A stretch of DNA of 64,000 nucleotides from Antrihabitans cavernicola (GCF_008297975.1 NZ_VLNY01000003.1:248001-312000); one strand, 5' to 3'. Counted from the first letter of the stretch, positions 18,575 through 27,413 are shown. Numbers and translations: made by a program. The notes: generated by a model from the sequence alone, not told the origin.

Positions 18575-21500
18575 CTAGGCGCACGGTGGTTTGTAGGGCA
18601 GTTGCGGCAGATGCTCGGTCCACAACTCGGGAGTCATCATGGTCGCGGTGGTGGCACAGATCCGATGGATCGAGTGCGCAACATCGAGATCCCACAATCG
18701 AACTGCGCCACCTTCGCCGACCCCCGCCAGCGAGCCGCCCGCAGGATTGAACTGGACGAGCCAGCGCTGCGTTCCGGGTGGGGTGATCGACGTGCCGATG
18801 GCCGACGGATTGCTGCGGTCCGACACGTCCCACAATCGCACAGTGGTGTCGTCGCTGCCGGAGGCGATGGTCCTGCCGTCAGGGCTGAACGCGACCGAAT
18901 GGATCGAACTACGGTGCGCCACTATCGGTTTGCCGATAGCTGTGCCGTTGGCCGGGTCGGTGATGTCCCACAGTCGGATGGTCAGGTCGTCGCCGGTGCT
19001 CGCCAACGTTCGTTGATCCGGACTGAACGCGATGCTGTTGACGGCCTTGGTGTGTCCGTCGAGTTCGTGGCCCAGTTGCCGCACCCGAGCACGGTCGGAA
19101 ACATCCCAGAGCTTCACGGTGTCGTCCGATCCGGCGGTCGCCAGGATCTTGCCGTCGGGACTGAACTGCGCGTCGTTGATGAAGCCGGAATCGGCATCGA
19201 TCGGCGCACCGATTCGAATCGGCTTGGTCCGATCGCGCACGTCCCACAACTGAATCGAGTTGTCGTCGTTGCCGGTCACGAGAACGGAGCCGTCGGGGCT
19301 GAAGGCGAACGGGTAGGCGTAGCGGGTTGCCAACTGCAGCATGGTGATCGGTTTGACGTTGCGCCGATCGGTGGTGTCGAGCAGGAACGCCTTGCCGTCG
19401 GCGCCACCGCCGACCACCACGGTGCGTGCGTCCGGGCTGATCGCCAATCCGTCGACCTGATGCCTGCCGTCGAGGACGTACCTGCCCAAGCGTTTGGGTC
19501 CGGTCGGATCGCTCGAGTCCCACAATTGCATCGTCCCGTCGACCGATGCGGTCGCCATCACCGACCCGTCGGCGCTGAGGCCCAGCCCTTTCACCTGATC
19601 GGAGTGGCCGGCCTTTACGGTCGTGGACAGCGACCACAACCGGACCACACCCTCTTGGCTGCCGGCCGCGAGTGTCTGTCCGTCCGGGCTGAACGCCACG
19701 GAGATCACCGCACCGCCACCACCTGCCAGCGCCGGACCCTCGAGGGTCGGGGTTGCCGGATCGGACAGATTCCACAGCTTGGTCGTGCCGTCCCAGCTTC
19801 CGGTAGCCAAGATGTGGCCGTCGGGGCTGAAGGCGACTGTCCACAATGCGGCGCTGTGCGCGGCGAGGGGCCGACCGAGCACCACCGGATGAGCCGGATC
19901 GCTGACGTTCCACAGTTGGGCCGTCGTGTCGTCGCTACCCGCCGCGAGCTTCGAACTGTCCGGGCTGAACGCCACCGAGTGGGCCGCGCGGGTGAAACCG
20001 GTCAGCGGTGGGCCCCACGGGACGGGATTCGCCAGATCGGTCATGTTCCACAGCTGCACCGTCGTGTCGTCGCTGCCGGTTGCGAGACTGCGGCCGTCGG
20101 GGCTGAAAGCGAGGGTTCGGACCGGCGCCTGCTGGCCGACGAGTGGTTTGCCGAGCAGTGTCGGCCTGGTCGGGTCGGACACGTTCCACAGTGCGACGCT
20201 GTGATCGTCGTTGGGTGCCGCCAAGGTTCGGCCGTCCGGGCTGAACGCGACCACGTACACCGTTCCGGCGCCGCGGGTCAGCGGCTGCCCCAACGGTTTT
20301 GCGTGGGCCGGGTCGGACACGTCCCACAGTCGAATCGTGTGGTCGCCGCTGGCACTGGCAAGGACCTTGCCGTCCGGGCTGAAGGCCGCCGACGTGAGAA
20401 AGCTGGTGTGCCCGGTCAGCGGCTGGCCCAGCTGCTTCGGATGTGCACGATCGGATACGTCCCACAGCCGAACGGTCTTGTCGTCGCTGGCCGACGCCAG
20501 CACCTTCCCGTTCGGGCTGTAGGCAACGGTGTAGACCGAGCCTTTGTGGCCCGGCATCGGTGTCGCCAACGCCAGATCCTGGCTCGCGAGGATGCGAGAT
20601 TCGACCGCATCGTCGTCGGGTCGAAGGTTGTGCGCGACCAGGTCGAGTTGCGCGGACAGTGACGGATCTTCGGTCTGCAGCTTGTCCGAGTCCGTCAGGA
20701 CATTCCGGAACACTGCGTCGTCGCGACTCGATTCCGCCGCATGGCCTTCGCGATCGGCCGCCACGGCGGCGATGGCGGCAACAACGGCCGCGACGAAGGC
20801 GATCAGCGCGAAGGCGGCAACTGCGCCGACCAGATTGCGGCGGCGGCGCTCCCGGGCGCGGCGTTGCTGCATCGATTCGGCGAGGAACTCGTCGACGACC
20901 TGTCGCAACGCGTTGGGGCTGCGTTCGTCGGCCCACTCTTTGGCGCTGACGAGCCGCGTTCCGGTGTAGAGAAGGTCGCGATCGCGGCTGTGCGTGTTCC
21001 AGTCGTCGGCATCCTTCTCCAGGCGCTGGCGGAGCAGATTGCCTGCACGGTCCTCGTCGATCCAGGATCGTAGCGGCGGCCACGCGTCGATGATCACCTC
21101 GTGCGCCAACGTGACGCTGTCCGCGTCGACGGTCACCAGCCGTGACTTGGTGAGCGCCTCCAACGCGCGCTCGGCGGCTTCGGGATCGTCGTTGTGATGG
21201 CCGACCAGGTCGTTGCGATTGCGCGTGCGCCTGCTGTCTCGACTGTCCTCGCCGATCTGCACCAGGCCCAGCAGGATGTGCCGCGCTGCCTGGCGGGCGG
21301 GCTTGTCGAGGTCGGCCCACACATGGTCGGCGGTCGCGGACAGCGAGCCGGCGACCCCGTCGGCCGCGTAGTAGCCGGCGATGGTGAGTTTGTTGCCCCG
21401 TCGATGCTGCCAGGTGCCTGCGAGGACGTGGGAGAGCAGCGGCAGCGCGCCGGGGTGATAGACGGCACGACGTCGTTGCCCGCCACCGATGCCGCACAAG

Positions 21501-22543
21501 TCGGCGATGATCAGATCTTCCAGACCGCGCTCCAGCTTCAGCCCGACCGCTTTCGCGGGCATCGCGATCGCGTCGCGCAGTTCCGCGATGCGCATCGGCC
21601 CCAGGGCGAGTGAGCGCCGTTGCAACGCGTCTTCGAGTTCTGGATATTCGAGGCAGCGGGCATAGAAGTCGGCGCGAATACCGACGACGACCACCGCGGG
21701 TGGCCCGTCACCGTGGTTCTCACTCGCGGCGGCCAGGACGGCGAGGAAAGCGTCCCGCTCGGCATCGTCCGGGCAGGCGGTGAACAGTTCCTCGCCCTGA
21801 TCGACGACTATCAGCACCTGTTGCTGCTTGCCCCACGATCGGACCTGCGCGCGCACCGCGTCGGCATCGACGTCGTTCGAGTCGATCTGCAGCGTGGGGA
21901 TCGCGGCGGCCAGCGTCGCAAGGGGGGTGGTGCCCGGCGTGATCGATACCACCGGCCACGTCGCGGACCCTGGAATGGACGAGTCGGCGCGGGCCAGAGC
22001 GGGGATCAGGCCGGCCGCCAACAAGGACGACTTGCCCGCACCCGACGCACCGATCAGCAAGGCGATTCCGCCGTCGACGGACGACTGTTTCGCCAGATCG
22101 ACCAACGATTGGGTTGCCCGGGTGCGACCGAAGAACCAGTCGGCCTGGTCGGGTCCGTATGCCGCCAATCCGAGGTAGGGGCAGACAGCCGGAACCTCGT
22201 CGGCCACGGCAGCGGCGCCGTTGCTCGCCGACTCCCAGATCCGCTTCCAGCGATGCGGTTCGAGCAGTCGGGTGTCGACGGTGTCGTCGCGTGCCTTGGT
22301 GCGATCGATCAGTTCGAGCAGGACGGGAAGCAGCGGCTCGAACGAGGCGGGAACGTTCGTTCCGGCCTTCCAATCACTGATGCGTTGCGCCGACGGTGTC
22401 GACCCGCGACGGCTACCGGTACTCGCCGATCGTGCTGCGGCGGCATCCGCAATGCGACGCAACGGCGGTTCGCCCGCAGCCGTGTAGAGCTGACGGAACT
22501 GCTCCGCGAAAACGCCTTTTGCGTCCCTCGAGGGGTCGACCAC
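18575..22543 (-). CDS. STAND (nSTAND1) NTPase with HTH-like N-terminus, TM helix and two WD40 propellers
   Basis: A 1322-residue multidomain protein. Residues 1-100 contain an XRE-like helix-turn-helix region (AEQFRQLYTAAGEPPLRRIADA...QRISDWKAG). An nSTAND1-type NTPase follows: Walker A GASGAGKS near 164-171 and Walker B VLIVVDQGEELF near 243-254. A basic stretch and one transmembrane helix lie at about 565-596. From about 664 I count 14 WD repeats of about 45 residues with the recurring SPDG...LWDVSD signature, enough for two seven-bladed propellers. STAND proteins are ligand-triggered switches; the propellers probably sense and the NTPase oligomerises. No effector nuclease or protease domain is apparent. 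The GTG start has GGGAGA upstream. Related proteins occur widely in actinobacteria, mostly uncharacterised. Signalling or defence are both possible. Confidence 0.9.
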   Translation of the reverse strand: MVDPSRDAKGVFAEQFRQLYTAAGEPPLRRIADAAAARSASTGSRRGSTPSAQRISDWKAGTNVPASFEPLLPVLLELIDRTKARDDTVDTRLLEPHRWKRIWESASNGAAAVADEVPAVCPYLGLAAYGPDQADWFFGRTRATQSLVDLAKQSSVDGGIALLIGASGAGKSSLLAAGLIPALARADSSIPGSATWPVVSITPGTTPLATLAAAIPTLQIDSNDVDADAVRAQVRSWGKQQQVLIVVDQGEELFTACPDDAERDAFLAVLAAASENHGDGPPAVVVVGIRADFYARCLEYPELEDALQRRSLALGPMRIAELRDAIAMPAKAVGLKLERGLEDLIIADLCGIGGGQRRRAVYHPGALPLLSHVLAGTWQHRRGNKLTIAGYYAADGVAGSLSATADHVWADLDKPARQAARHILLGLVQIGEDSRDSRRTRNRNDLVGHHNDDPEAAERALEALTKSRLVTVDADSVTLAHEVIIDAWPPLRSWIDEDRAGNLLRQRLEKDADDWNTHSRDRDLLYTGTRLVSAKEWADERSPNALRQVVDEFLAESMQQRRARERRRRNLVGAVAAFALIAFVAAVVAAIAAVAADREGHAAESSRDDAVFRNVLTDSDKLQTEDPSLSAQLDLVAHNLRPDDDAVESRILASQDLALATPMPGHKGSVYTVAYSPNGKVLASASDDKTVRLWDVSDRAHPKQLGQPLTGHTSFLTSAAFSPDGKVLASASGDHTIRLWDVSDPAHAKPLGQPLTRGAGTVYVVAFSPDGRTLAAPNDDHSVALWNVSDPTRPTLLGKPLVGQQAPVRTLAFSPDGRSLATGSDDTTVQLWNMTDLANPVPWGPPLTGFTRAAHSVAFSPDSSKLAAGSDDTTAQLWNVSDPAHPVVLGRPLAAHSAALWTVAFSPDGHILATGSWDGTTKLWNLSDPATPTLEGPALAGGGGAVISVAFSPDGQTLAAGSQEGVVRLWSLSTTVKAGHSDQVKGLGLSADGSVMATASVDGTMQLWDSSDPTGPKRLGRYVLDGRHQVDGLAISPDARTVVVGGGADGKAFLLDTTDRRNVKPITMLQLATRYAYPFAFSPDGSVLVTGNDDNSIQLWDVRDRTKPIRIGAPIDADSGFINDAQFSPDGKILATAGSDDTVKLWDVSDRARVRQLGHELDGHTKAVNSIAFSPDQRTLASTGDDLTIRLWDITDPANGTAIGKPIVAHRSSIHSVAFSPDGRTIASGSDDTTVRLWDVSDRSNPSAIGTSITPPGTQRWLVQFNPAGGSLAGVGEGGAVRLWDLDVAHSIHRICATTATMMTPELWTEHLPQLPYKPPCA

Positions 22544-22790
22544 TGAAGATTCTCCCTTGTTTCCCCGAGGGCGTCCGGTCCGGACAACCCACTGTAGCGC
22601 CCTGAGCTGCGCTGTTTCGGCGGATATCGTCCGGTGCCGTTGCCGACGCCGAGGGTGCGTCGACATTCTTGGCTCACGCCACGACCGAGGTCGTGCTCAC
22701 CGCAGGGGGGTGGGCATGGCCTCGGTCGGGCCCTGACTCCGAGGTGACTCCGAGGGTTTGCACCGTGAAGTGCCCGGGCACCCGATAGCC
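22544..22790. other. Intergenic region upstream of the STAND-WD40 gene and the aldo/keto reductase
   Basis: 247 bp between two divergent genes. It contains a 13-bp palindrome, GTCCGGTCCGGAC (22573-22585), about 30 bp upstream of the STAND-WD40 start, which could be an operator. Nothing else is recognisable: no RNA gene or convincing small coding sequence. Confidence 0.4.
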
Positions 22791-23651
22791 ATGACATCGA
22801 ACGACAACACTGTTCCGCTCGTCGAACTCAACGATGGCAACAAGATCCCGCAGTTGGGTTTCGGCGTTTTCCAGATCGAGCCGGAGAACACGTCCGCCGC
22901 CGTGAAGACCGCTCTCGACATCGGTTACCGGCATATCGACACCGCCCAGATGTACGGCAACGAGAAGCAGGTCGGTGCAGGCATCCGCGACTCCGGGATC
23001 GACCGCGCGGACGTCTTCATCACCAGCAAGCTCAACAACGGTTTCCATCGGCCCGACGATGCACGGCACGCATTCGACGACACGCTGGCCGCGCTCGGTA
23101 CCGACCATGTCGACCTGTTTCTCATTCACTGGCCGCTGCCCACGCGCTACGACGGCGACTTCGTCTCCACCTGGAACGTGCTGGAGGAGTTCGCCGCGGA
23201 CGGTCGGGCTCGCAGCATCGGCGTATCGAATTTCCAACCTGCACACCTCGACCGGCTGGCGCAGGAATCCGGCACGGTCCCCGCGGTGAACCAGGTCGAG
23301 ATCCACCCGTACTTCGTCAACGACGAGGTTCGCAGATACGGCTGGGACCACGGAATCGCGACGGAAGCGTGGTCGCCGATCGCGCAAGGCAAGGTGCTCG
23401 ACGATCACGAGATCGGCATCATCGCCGAGACCCTCGGCAAGTCGCCCGCCCAGGTGGTGCTGCGATGGCACATCCAGCGCGGCGACATCGTGTTCCCGAA
23501 GTCCGTGACCGCCGCACGCGTGCAGTCCAATTTCGAGCTGTTCGATTTCGATCTCAGCGATGCGGACATGGAAACGATCGCCGGCCTCGACAAGGGTGAG
23601 TCGGGGCGCACCGGTCCAAATCCTGATGAGTTCGACTACATCCCCGACTAG
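22791..23651 (+). CDS. Aldo/keto reductase
   Basis: A 286-residue (alpha/beta)8-barrel NADPH-dependent carbonyl reductase. The catalytic tetrad is complete: Asp50 and Tyr55 in HIDTAQMYGNE, Lys80 in FITSKLNN, and His113 in FLIHWPLP. The NADPH-binding end includes PKSVTAARVQSNFELF. It resembles 2,5-diketo-D-gluconate reductase-type enzymes, which reduce aldehydes and ketones including methylglyoxal; the physiological substrate is not readable. The ATG at 22791 is preferred over a TTG 33 bp upstream because MTSNDNTVPLVELNDG fits the family N-terminus. It converges on the lipase gene with a 27-bp gap. Confidence 0.94.
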   Translation: MTSNDNTVPLVELNDGNKIPQLGFGVFQIEPENTSAAVKTALDIGYRHIDTAQMYGNEKQVGAGIRDSGIDRADVFITSKLNNGFHRPDDARHAFDDTLAALGTDHVDLFLIHWPLPTRYDGDFVSTWNVLEEFAADGRARSIGVSNFQPAHLDRLAQESGTVPAVNQVEIHPYFVNDEVRRYGWDHGIATEAWSPIAQGKVLDDHEIGIIAETLGKSPAQVVLRWHIQRGDIVFPKSVTAARVQSNFELFDFDLSDADMETIAGLDKGESGRTGPNPDEFDYIPD

Positions 23652-23678
23652 GCCATCCCCCCATTAGGCGATCCCCGA

Positions 23679-24662
23679 TCAAGCCCAGGAGCGGGGGCTG
23701 CGTTCTCTGATTCGGCCGTGTATCGGGACGATCGATTCGCACCGAGCGGCGCGCGGATTGTCGGGGTCAAGGGCGTTGAGCACGAAGTCGGCTGCTCGCC
23801 TCGACCCGGCGAGCGCGAGATGGTCGGAGCGGTCCTTCGGGCAACCGTCCTGTACGACGATGTTGGTGGCGTTCTCGCCGTCGACGATTCCGGATGTGTA
23901 CGGCATGACGATCTCGTCGTAGCGGGTGACGATGTTGGTGTACTGCACGCCGGATGCGTACGGCGTGCCGTCGGACCAGAGTTCACGCAGCAGCTTGGAG
24001 CCGTGGATCAGCTCGCCGGCGGCGCCGAGCGGTGATCGTTCGTCGAGCAGCGCCTGCAGCGCGGGCGGTATCAGCTTGGTGAGATTGGCCGGGCCGGTGC
24101 CGTCCCAGAGCGGCGCGAGGGACGCGATGGAGCCGACTGTGCCGGGAAGCAGCTTCTTGGCGACCCAGCCGGCGACCACCGAGCCTTGCGAGTGGGTTAC
24201 GTAGTCGACCTGATCGGCGCCGGTCGCGTCGAGGACTCGCTCGGTGAACGCGGCGACCTCGGGTGCGCCGTGCTCGCGAATAGATCGCAGCCCGCCGACC
24301 GCACCGAACGGCCAGGGCGCGGCGTAGTTGCCGTAGGTCAGGGAGTAGACGGTGTAGCCCTCGTTGTAGAGCAGCGGGCCGTACGCCAACCAGTTGTCGG
24401 TCATACCGCCGCCCGTGCCGTGGACCAGAACGACCGGTCGCGGATGCGCGGCGCACGGTGTCGCAGACCAGTCGTTCGCGCCGGGTAACGGAGCGTGCGG
24501 ATGGGCCAACTCCAGCCGTGCACCCGCAAGAAATCGATCCTTCAGGGGGAGTAGTAGCCGCTCCGCCTCAGCGACGACATCCGATGATTCGATGTCCGGT
24601 AGTTCGCCCAATGTCGGCTCAGCCCTGCCTGTATCGCGAAGAAGTGTCGTAGTCCCGGCCAT
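23679..24662 (-). CDS. Class 2 lipase / triacylglycerol lipase-like alpha/beta hydrolase
   Basis: A 327-residue lipase. The oxyanion region is VVLVHGTGGG (His81-Gly82) and the nucleophile elbow is THSQGS with Ser158, typical of the lipase class 2/EstB group. No clear signal peptide is visible from the ATG at 24662, which may mean a cytosolic enzyme or a missed upstream start. Several Cys (DWSATPCAAHP; VQDGCPKDRS; AARCES) hint at disulfides and hence export, as in secreted relatives. It is divergent from a TIGR03086 gene, with a 14-bp palindrome in the shared promoter region. Confidence 0.85.
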   Translation of the reverse strand: MAGTTTLLRDTGRAEPTLGELPDIESSDVVAEAERLLLPLKDRFLAGARLELAHPHAPLPGANDWSATPCAAHPRPVVLVHGTGGGMTDNWLAYGPLLYNEGYTVYSLTYGNYAAPWPFGAVGGLRSIREHGAPEVAAFTERVLDATGADQVDYVTHSQGSVVAGWVAKKLLPGTVGSIASLAPLWDGTGPANLTKLIPPALQALLDERSPLGAAGELIHGSKLLRELWSDGTPYASGVQYTNIVTRYDEIVMPYTSGIVDGENATNIVVQDGCPKDRSDHLALAGSRRAADFVLNALDPDNPRAARCESIVPIHGRIRERSPRSWA

Positions 24663-24717
24663 ACTTTCAGGCAGGCGAGTTCGTGGGGCCCTCGGGTCCG
24701 AACGTTCCAGCACCGAT

Positions 24718-24731
24718 GAGTTCGCGAACTC
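24718..24731. promoter_or_regulatory. 14-bp palindrome GAGTTCGCGAACTC in a divergent promoter region
   Basis: A perfect palindrome 56 bp upstream of the lipase start (minus strand) and 43 bp upstream of the TIGR03086 start (plus strand). A further half-like site, GCGAGTTCG, occurs near 24675. The placement suggests a dimeric repressor site acting on both genes. I cannot assign a regulator family, and no regulator gene is adjacent. Confidence 0.45.
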
Positions 24732-24773
24732 GCAACGGTCTCATCAGGTATGGACACGAACGAGGAGTTGCAG

Positions 24774-25334
24774 ATGATCGATCTTCGGCCCGCTTGCCGA
24801 CAGATGAGCGACCTGATCGCTGGAATCGACGACGAGAAGTTGGAATTGCCGACGCCGTGCGCGGAATATTCGGTCCGCGATCTGATCGAGCACGTCGATC
24901 AGGGGGCTGTCGGCTTCGCGATCATGGCGCGTAAGGCAGATGGCGAGGAGCCCGACATCGAATGGGGAGCGGGTTGGCACGACCGCGTGGTCGGTCATGT
25001 TCAGGATTTGGGTGAAGCATGGACAGATTCGTCAGCGTGGGAGGGGAGTACGGCTGCCGGACCAGGATTGGATCTGCCGAACGACGTCTGGGGCAAGATT
25101 GCGCTGACCGAGATGGTGGTGCACGGCTGGGATCTCGCCGTCGCAACAGGTCAGCAGTTCGATCTACCTGAGCCGATGCTGCAGGCTTGCCACGATCATG
25201 TTGCGAGTCTGCTCACGGAGCCGCCGCTACCCGAGTTGTGGAGCAATCCGATCGAGGTGGGCGCGGATGCGTCGTCGATCGATCGAATCGTCGCCGTGAC
25301 GGGTCGAGATCCGGGTTGGGCGAGCGGCGCGTGA
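24774..25334 (+). CDS. TIGR03086 family (mycothiol-dependent-maleylpyruvate-isomerase-like) protein
   Basis: A 186-residue protein of the DinB/MDMPI-like four-helix-bundle superfamily. The N-terminal pattern PTPCAEYSVRDLIEHVDQGAVGFA and the later MVVHGWDLAVATGQ are diagnostic; the His residues in these segments are the likely metal ligands. Some relatives act on mycothiol-linked substrates, but most have no known reaction. The ATG at 24774 is preferred to the one at 24750 because GAGGAG lies seven bases upstream of it. It ends 5 bp from the convergent membrane protein gene. Confidence 0.85.
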   Translation: MIDLRPACRQMSDLIAGIDDEKLELPTPCAEYSVRDLIEHVDQGAVGFAIMARKADGEEPDIEWGAGWHDRVVGHVQDLGEAWTDSSAWEGSTAAGPGLDLPNDVWGKIALTEMVVHGWDLAVATGQQFDLPEPMLQACHDHVASLLTEPPLPELWSNPIEVGADASSIDRIVAVTGRDPGWASGA

Positions 25335-25339
25335 GCGGT

Positions 25340-25822
25340 TCAACGGATTCGGCGACGTTCGGTCATCTCGTGATCACGTCTGTTCTGCGCGATGGTCAAC
25401 GAGACCGCGAACGCGAACATCACGACGACCAGCACGGGCACCACCCACATGGGCCACTCGAGCCCTTCGGCCAGTTCGTAGGTCTCTTTCGCGGCGATCA
25501 GGAATCCGCCGAGGGCGACGAGCATCCAGCCGAGCGACTTGTTGCGAAGGCTGGTGAACGCGAACAGGTCTTCGTCGGACATTCGGTCGACGATGTCGCG
25601 CTGATGCCGCTTGCGTCGGCGGCGCGTGAGCAACATCCGAACCGGCGGCAGCAGCCACCACCAGATCGAGACTCGTGGCGGCGACGGAATATCGGCGGTC
25701 GCGGCACGGATGCGATCGAGTTCGACATCCTCCGACTGCAGTTCGATCGACGCTTGATAGATCGGCCCGGCCACCAGGAGCCACGCACCGAGAAAGCCGA
25801 ACCAGAGGGCAGCGCAATGCAT
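25340..25822 (-). CDS. Hypothetical membrane protein
   Basis: A 160-residue protein I do not recognise. A hydrophobic N-terminal segment (about 4-24) precedes a soluble stretch, and RRRRKRH near 68-74 is strongly basic. Two further hydrophobic segments follow at about 97-110 and 123-145. No enzymatic motif is visible. It lies between the TIGR03086 gene (convergent, 5-bp gap) and the CGNR regulator (same strand, 35-bp gap), so it may share a transcript with the latter. Confidence 0.7.
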   Translation of the reverse strand: MHCAALWFGFLGAWLLVAGPIYQASIELQSEDVELDRIRAATADIPSPPRVSIWWWLLPPVRMLLTRRRRKRHQRDIVDRMSDEDLFAFTSLRNKSLGWMLVALGGFLIAAKETYELAEGLEWPMWVVPVLVVVMFAFAVSLTIAQNRRDHEMTERRRIR

Positions 25823-25857
25823 GGGTCAGAAGCCTATGCGACGCAATCGGACTCGGC

Positions 25858-26391
25858 TCACCCCGATTTGCGCGCTCGGTAGGCCGCGACGGCTGCGCGG
25901 TTGCCGCAGGCCGTGCTGCAGAAGCGGCGGGATCGGTTGCGCGACAGGTCGAGTACCAGAGCGTCACAGGTTGGGTCGTCGCACAGGCCGAGGCGGCTCA
26001 TCTCGTCCGAACGGATCACGTCGATCATCGCCATCGCGGTCTCGACTGCGATGCGGGTGGCCAGTGCGCGGTCGTCCTCGACGGCGTGTAGGTGCCAGTC
26101 GGTGGTGCCGTGGCGAACCAATTGAGGGTTGGCCTTCGTCTCGGCGAGCATCCGGTTGACGAGCGCCACAGCGTCGTCACGGTCGCTGGTGAGAAGTTCC
26201 CGCAGCGCCGGTCGCAATGCGCGGACGGAGGCGAGCTCGGCGGCATCGCCGTCCATGCGGCCGGTATAGGAATGCTCGACGAGGAACGCCGCGAGCTGGT
26301 CGGTCGTCGTCATGGTGTCCGGGTCCTCGCCGGAATTGACGAGTGCGACGGCAGCCAGCATCGCCAACTCGGTGTCATGAGTGAACGGCAT
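25858..26391 (-). CDS. CGNR zinc-finger transcription regulator
   Basis: A 177-residue protein of the ABATE/CGNR family. The C-terminal finger CDDPTC...FCSTACGNRAAVAAYRARK supplies four Cys ligands and the name-giving CGNR motif; the N-terminal 120 residues are the helical stress-induced (ABATE) domain. Such proteins are thought to be ligand-responsive DNA-binding regulators. It is divergent from an EamA exporter over only 38 bp, which carry an inverted repeat and overlapping promoters. It therefore probably controls itself and the exporter. TAAGGT lies exactly 7-12 bases before its ATG, pointing to a leaderless transcript. Confidence 0.92.
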   Translation of the reverse strand: MPFTHDTELAMLAAVALVNSGEDPDTMTTTDQLAAFLVEHSYTGRMDGDAAELASVRALRPALRELLTSDRDDAVALVNRMLAETKANPQLVRHGTTDWHLHAVEDDRALATRIAVETAMAMIDVIRSDEMSRLGLCDDPTCDALVLDLSRNRSRRFCSTACGNRAAVAAYRARKSG

Positions 26392-26392
26392 A

Positions 26393-26434
26393 TTGACACC
26401 TTACAACCCGACGCCTAGCGTCATGTGTCATGAC
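26393..26434. promoter_or_regulatory. Overlapping divergent promoters and operator of the CGNR/EamA pair
   Basis: On the plus strand TTGACA (26393-26398), a 17-bp spacer and TAGCGT (26416-26421) make a good promoter whose start point falls at or next to the EamA ATG (26430). On the minus strand TAAGGT (26398-26403) lies at -7 to -12 from the CGNR ATG (26391). Both transcripts would be leaderless. An inverted repeat GTCATG-TGT-CATGAC (26420-26434) covers the EamA start codon and its -10 end, as an operator would. Confidence 0.6.
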
Positions 26435-27413
26435 GGCTTTGGCTCATGACATCGAAACGGCCCCTTCCTCTCGCGTCGCGTCGGGGTTCGGATTCGCGGC
26501 GCTGTCGGCTATGGCCTTCGGGCTGTCCGGCTCACTGGCGAAGGGGCTCCTCGATGCTGGGTGGACTGCAGGCGCGGCGGTGACCGTGCGTGTGCTCCTT
26601 GCCGCCGCGGTGCTTCTGATTCCCGCTGCTGTTTCGCTGCGCGGACAATGGAATCGACTGCGGGACAACGCAGGCCTGATCGTCGCGTACGGCGTGATCG
26701 GGGTCGCCGGCTGTCAGTTGGCGTACTTCAACGCAGTCGACCACATGGATGTCGGCGTGGCGTTGTTGATCGAGTTCACGTGTCCGGTCGTGGTGGTCGG
26801 ATGGATGTGGTTTCGCCACGAGCAGCGCCCGGGACGGCTCACCGTGATCGGTGGGAGCCTGGCAGCCGGGGGACTGGTGCTCGTCCTGAATCTGTTGTCC
26901 GGCGCCGATATCGATGGCATCGGCATCGTGTGGGCACTCGGTGCCATGATCGGAGCTGCCGTGTACTGGGTCATTTCCGCCGACGACGACACCGGACTAC
27001 CGCCGCTCGCACTCGCCGCGGGTGGATTGCTCTGTGGCGGAGTGATTTTGCTGATCGCCGGTCTGGTCGGCGTCGTTCCGTTCGCCGCCACTCGCGCCGA
27101 TGTGACCTTCGCGCACGCGACCGTGCCGTGGTGGGTGCCGATCGTCGGGCTCGGAGTCGTCACGGCCGCGCTCGCCTACGTCTTGGGAATCGCCGCCAGC
27201 CGTCGTCTCGGTTCGCGACTGGCCTCGTTCGTCGGCCTGGCAGAAGTGCTGACCGCTCTGGTGTTCGCATGGCTGTTGCTCGATCAGTCACCGAGCCCGG
27301 TGCAACTCGGTGGCGGTGCGCTGATCTTGCTCGGTGTGATCGTGGTCAAGCTCGGCGAGCGGCAGGTGCGTCAGGAAGATTTTTCGACAGGCAGCCAGAT
27401 CTCCACTGTGTAA
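26430..27413 (+). CDS. EamA/DMT-family exporter
   Basis: A 327-residue inner-membrane protein with ten predicted transmembrane segments in two EamA repeats (about 20-150 and 160-310), typical of drug/metabolite transporters that export amino acids, metabolites or toxic compounds. The substrate is not readable. A divergent CGNR regulator and a shared operator suggest induction by its substrate. Its 3' end overlaps the convergent GyrI-like gene by 43 bp. Confidence 0.9.
   Translation: MTALAHDIETAPSSRVASGFGFAALSAMAFGLSGSLAKGLLDAGWTAGAAVTVRVLLAAAVLLIPAAVSLRGQWNRLRDNAGLIVAYGVIGVAGCQLAYFNAVDHMDVGVALLIEFTCPVVVVGWMWFRHEQRPGRLTVIGGSLAAGGLVLVLNLLSGADIDGIGIVWALGAMIGAAVYWVISADDDTGLPPLALAAGGLLCGGVILLIAGLVGVVPFAATRADVTFAHATVPWWVPIVGLGVVTAALAYVLGIAASRRLGSRLASFVGLAEVLTALVFAWLLLDQSPSPVQLGGGALILLGVIVVKLGERQVRQEDFSTGSQISTV

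Noticed and set aside
18530-20662. Long plus-strand open frame (about 710 codons) opposite the WD40 region
   Set aside because: It mirrors the repetitive WD40 coding sequence, has an Arg/Gly/Val-rich composition with no fold, and the minus-strand protein is unmistakable.
19700-22400. Regularly spaced repeats on the minus strand, considered as a CRISPR-like array
   Set aside because: The repeats are codons of WD40 blades (SPDG...LWDVSD), imperfect at DNA level and uninterrupted in frame.
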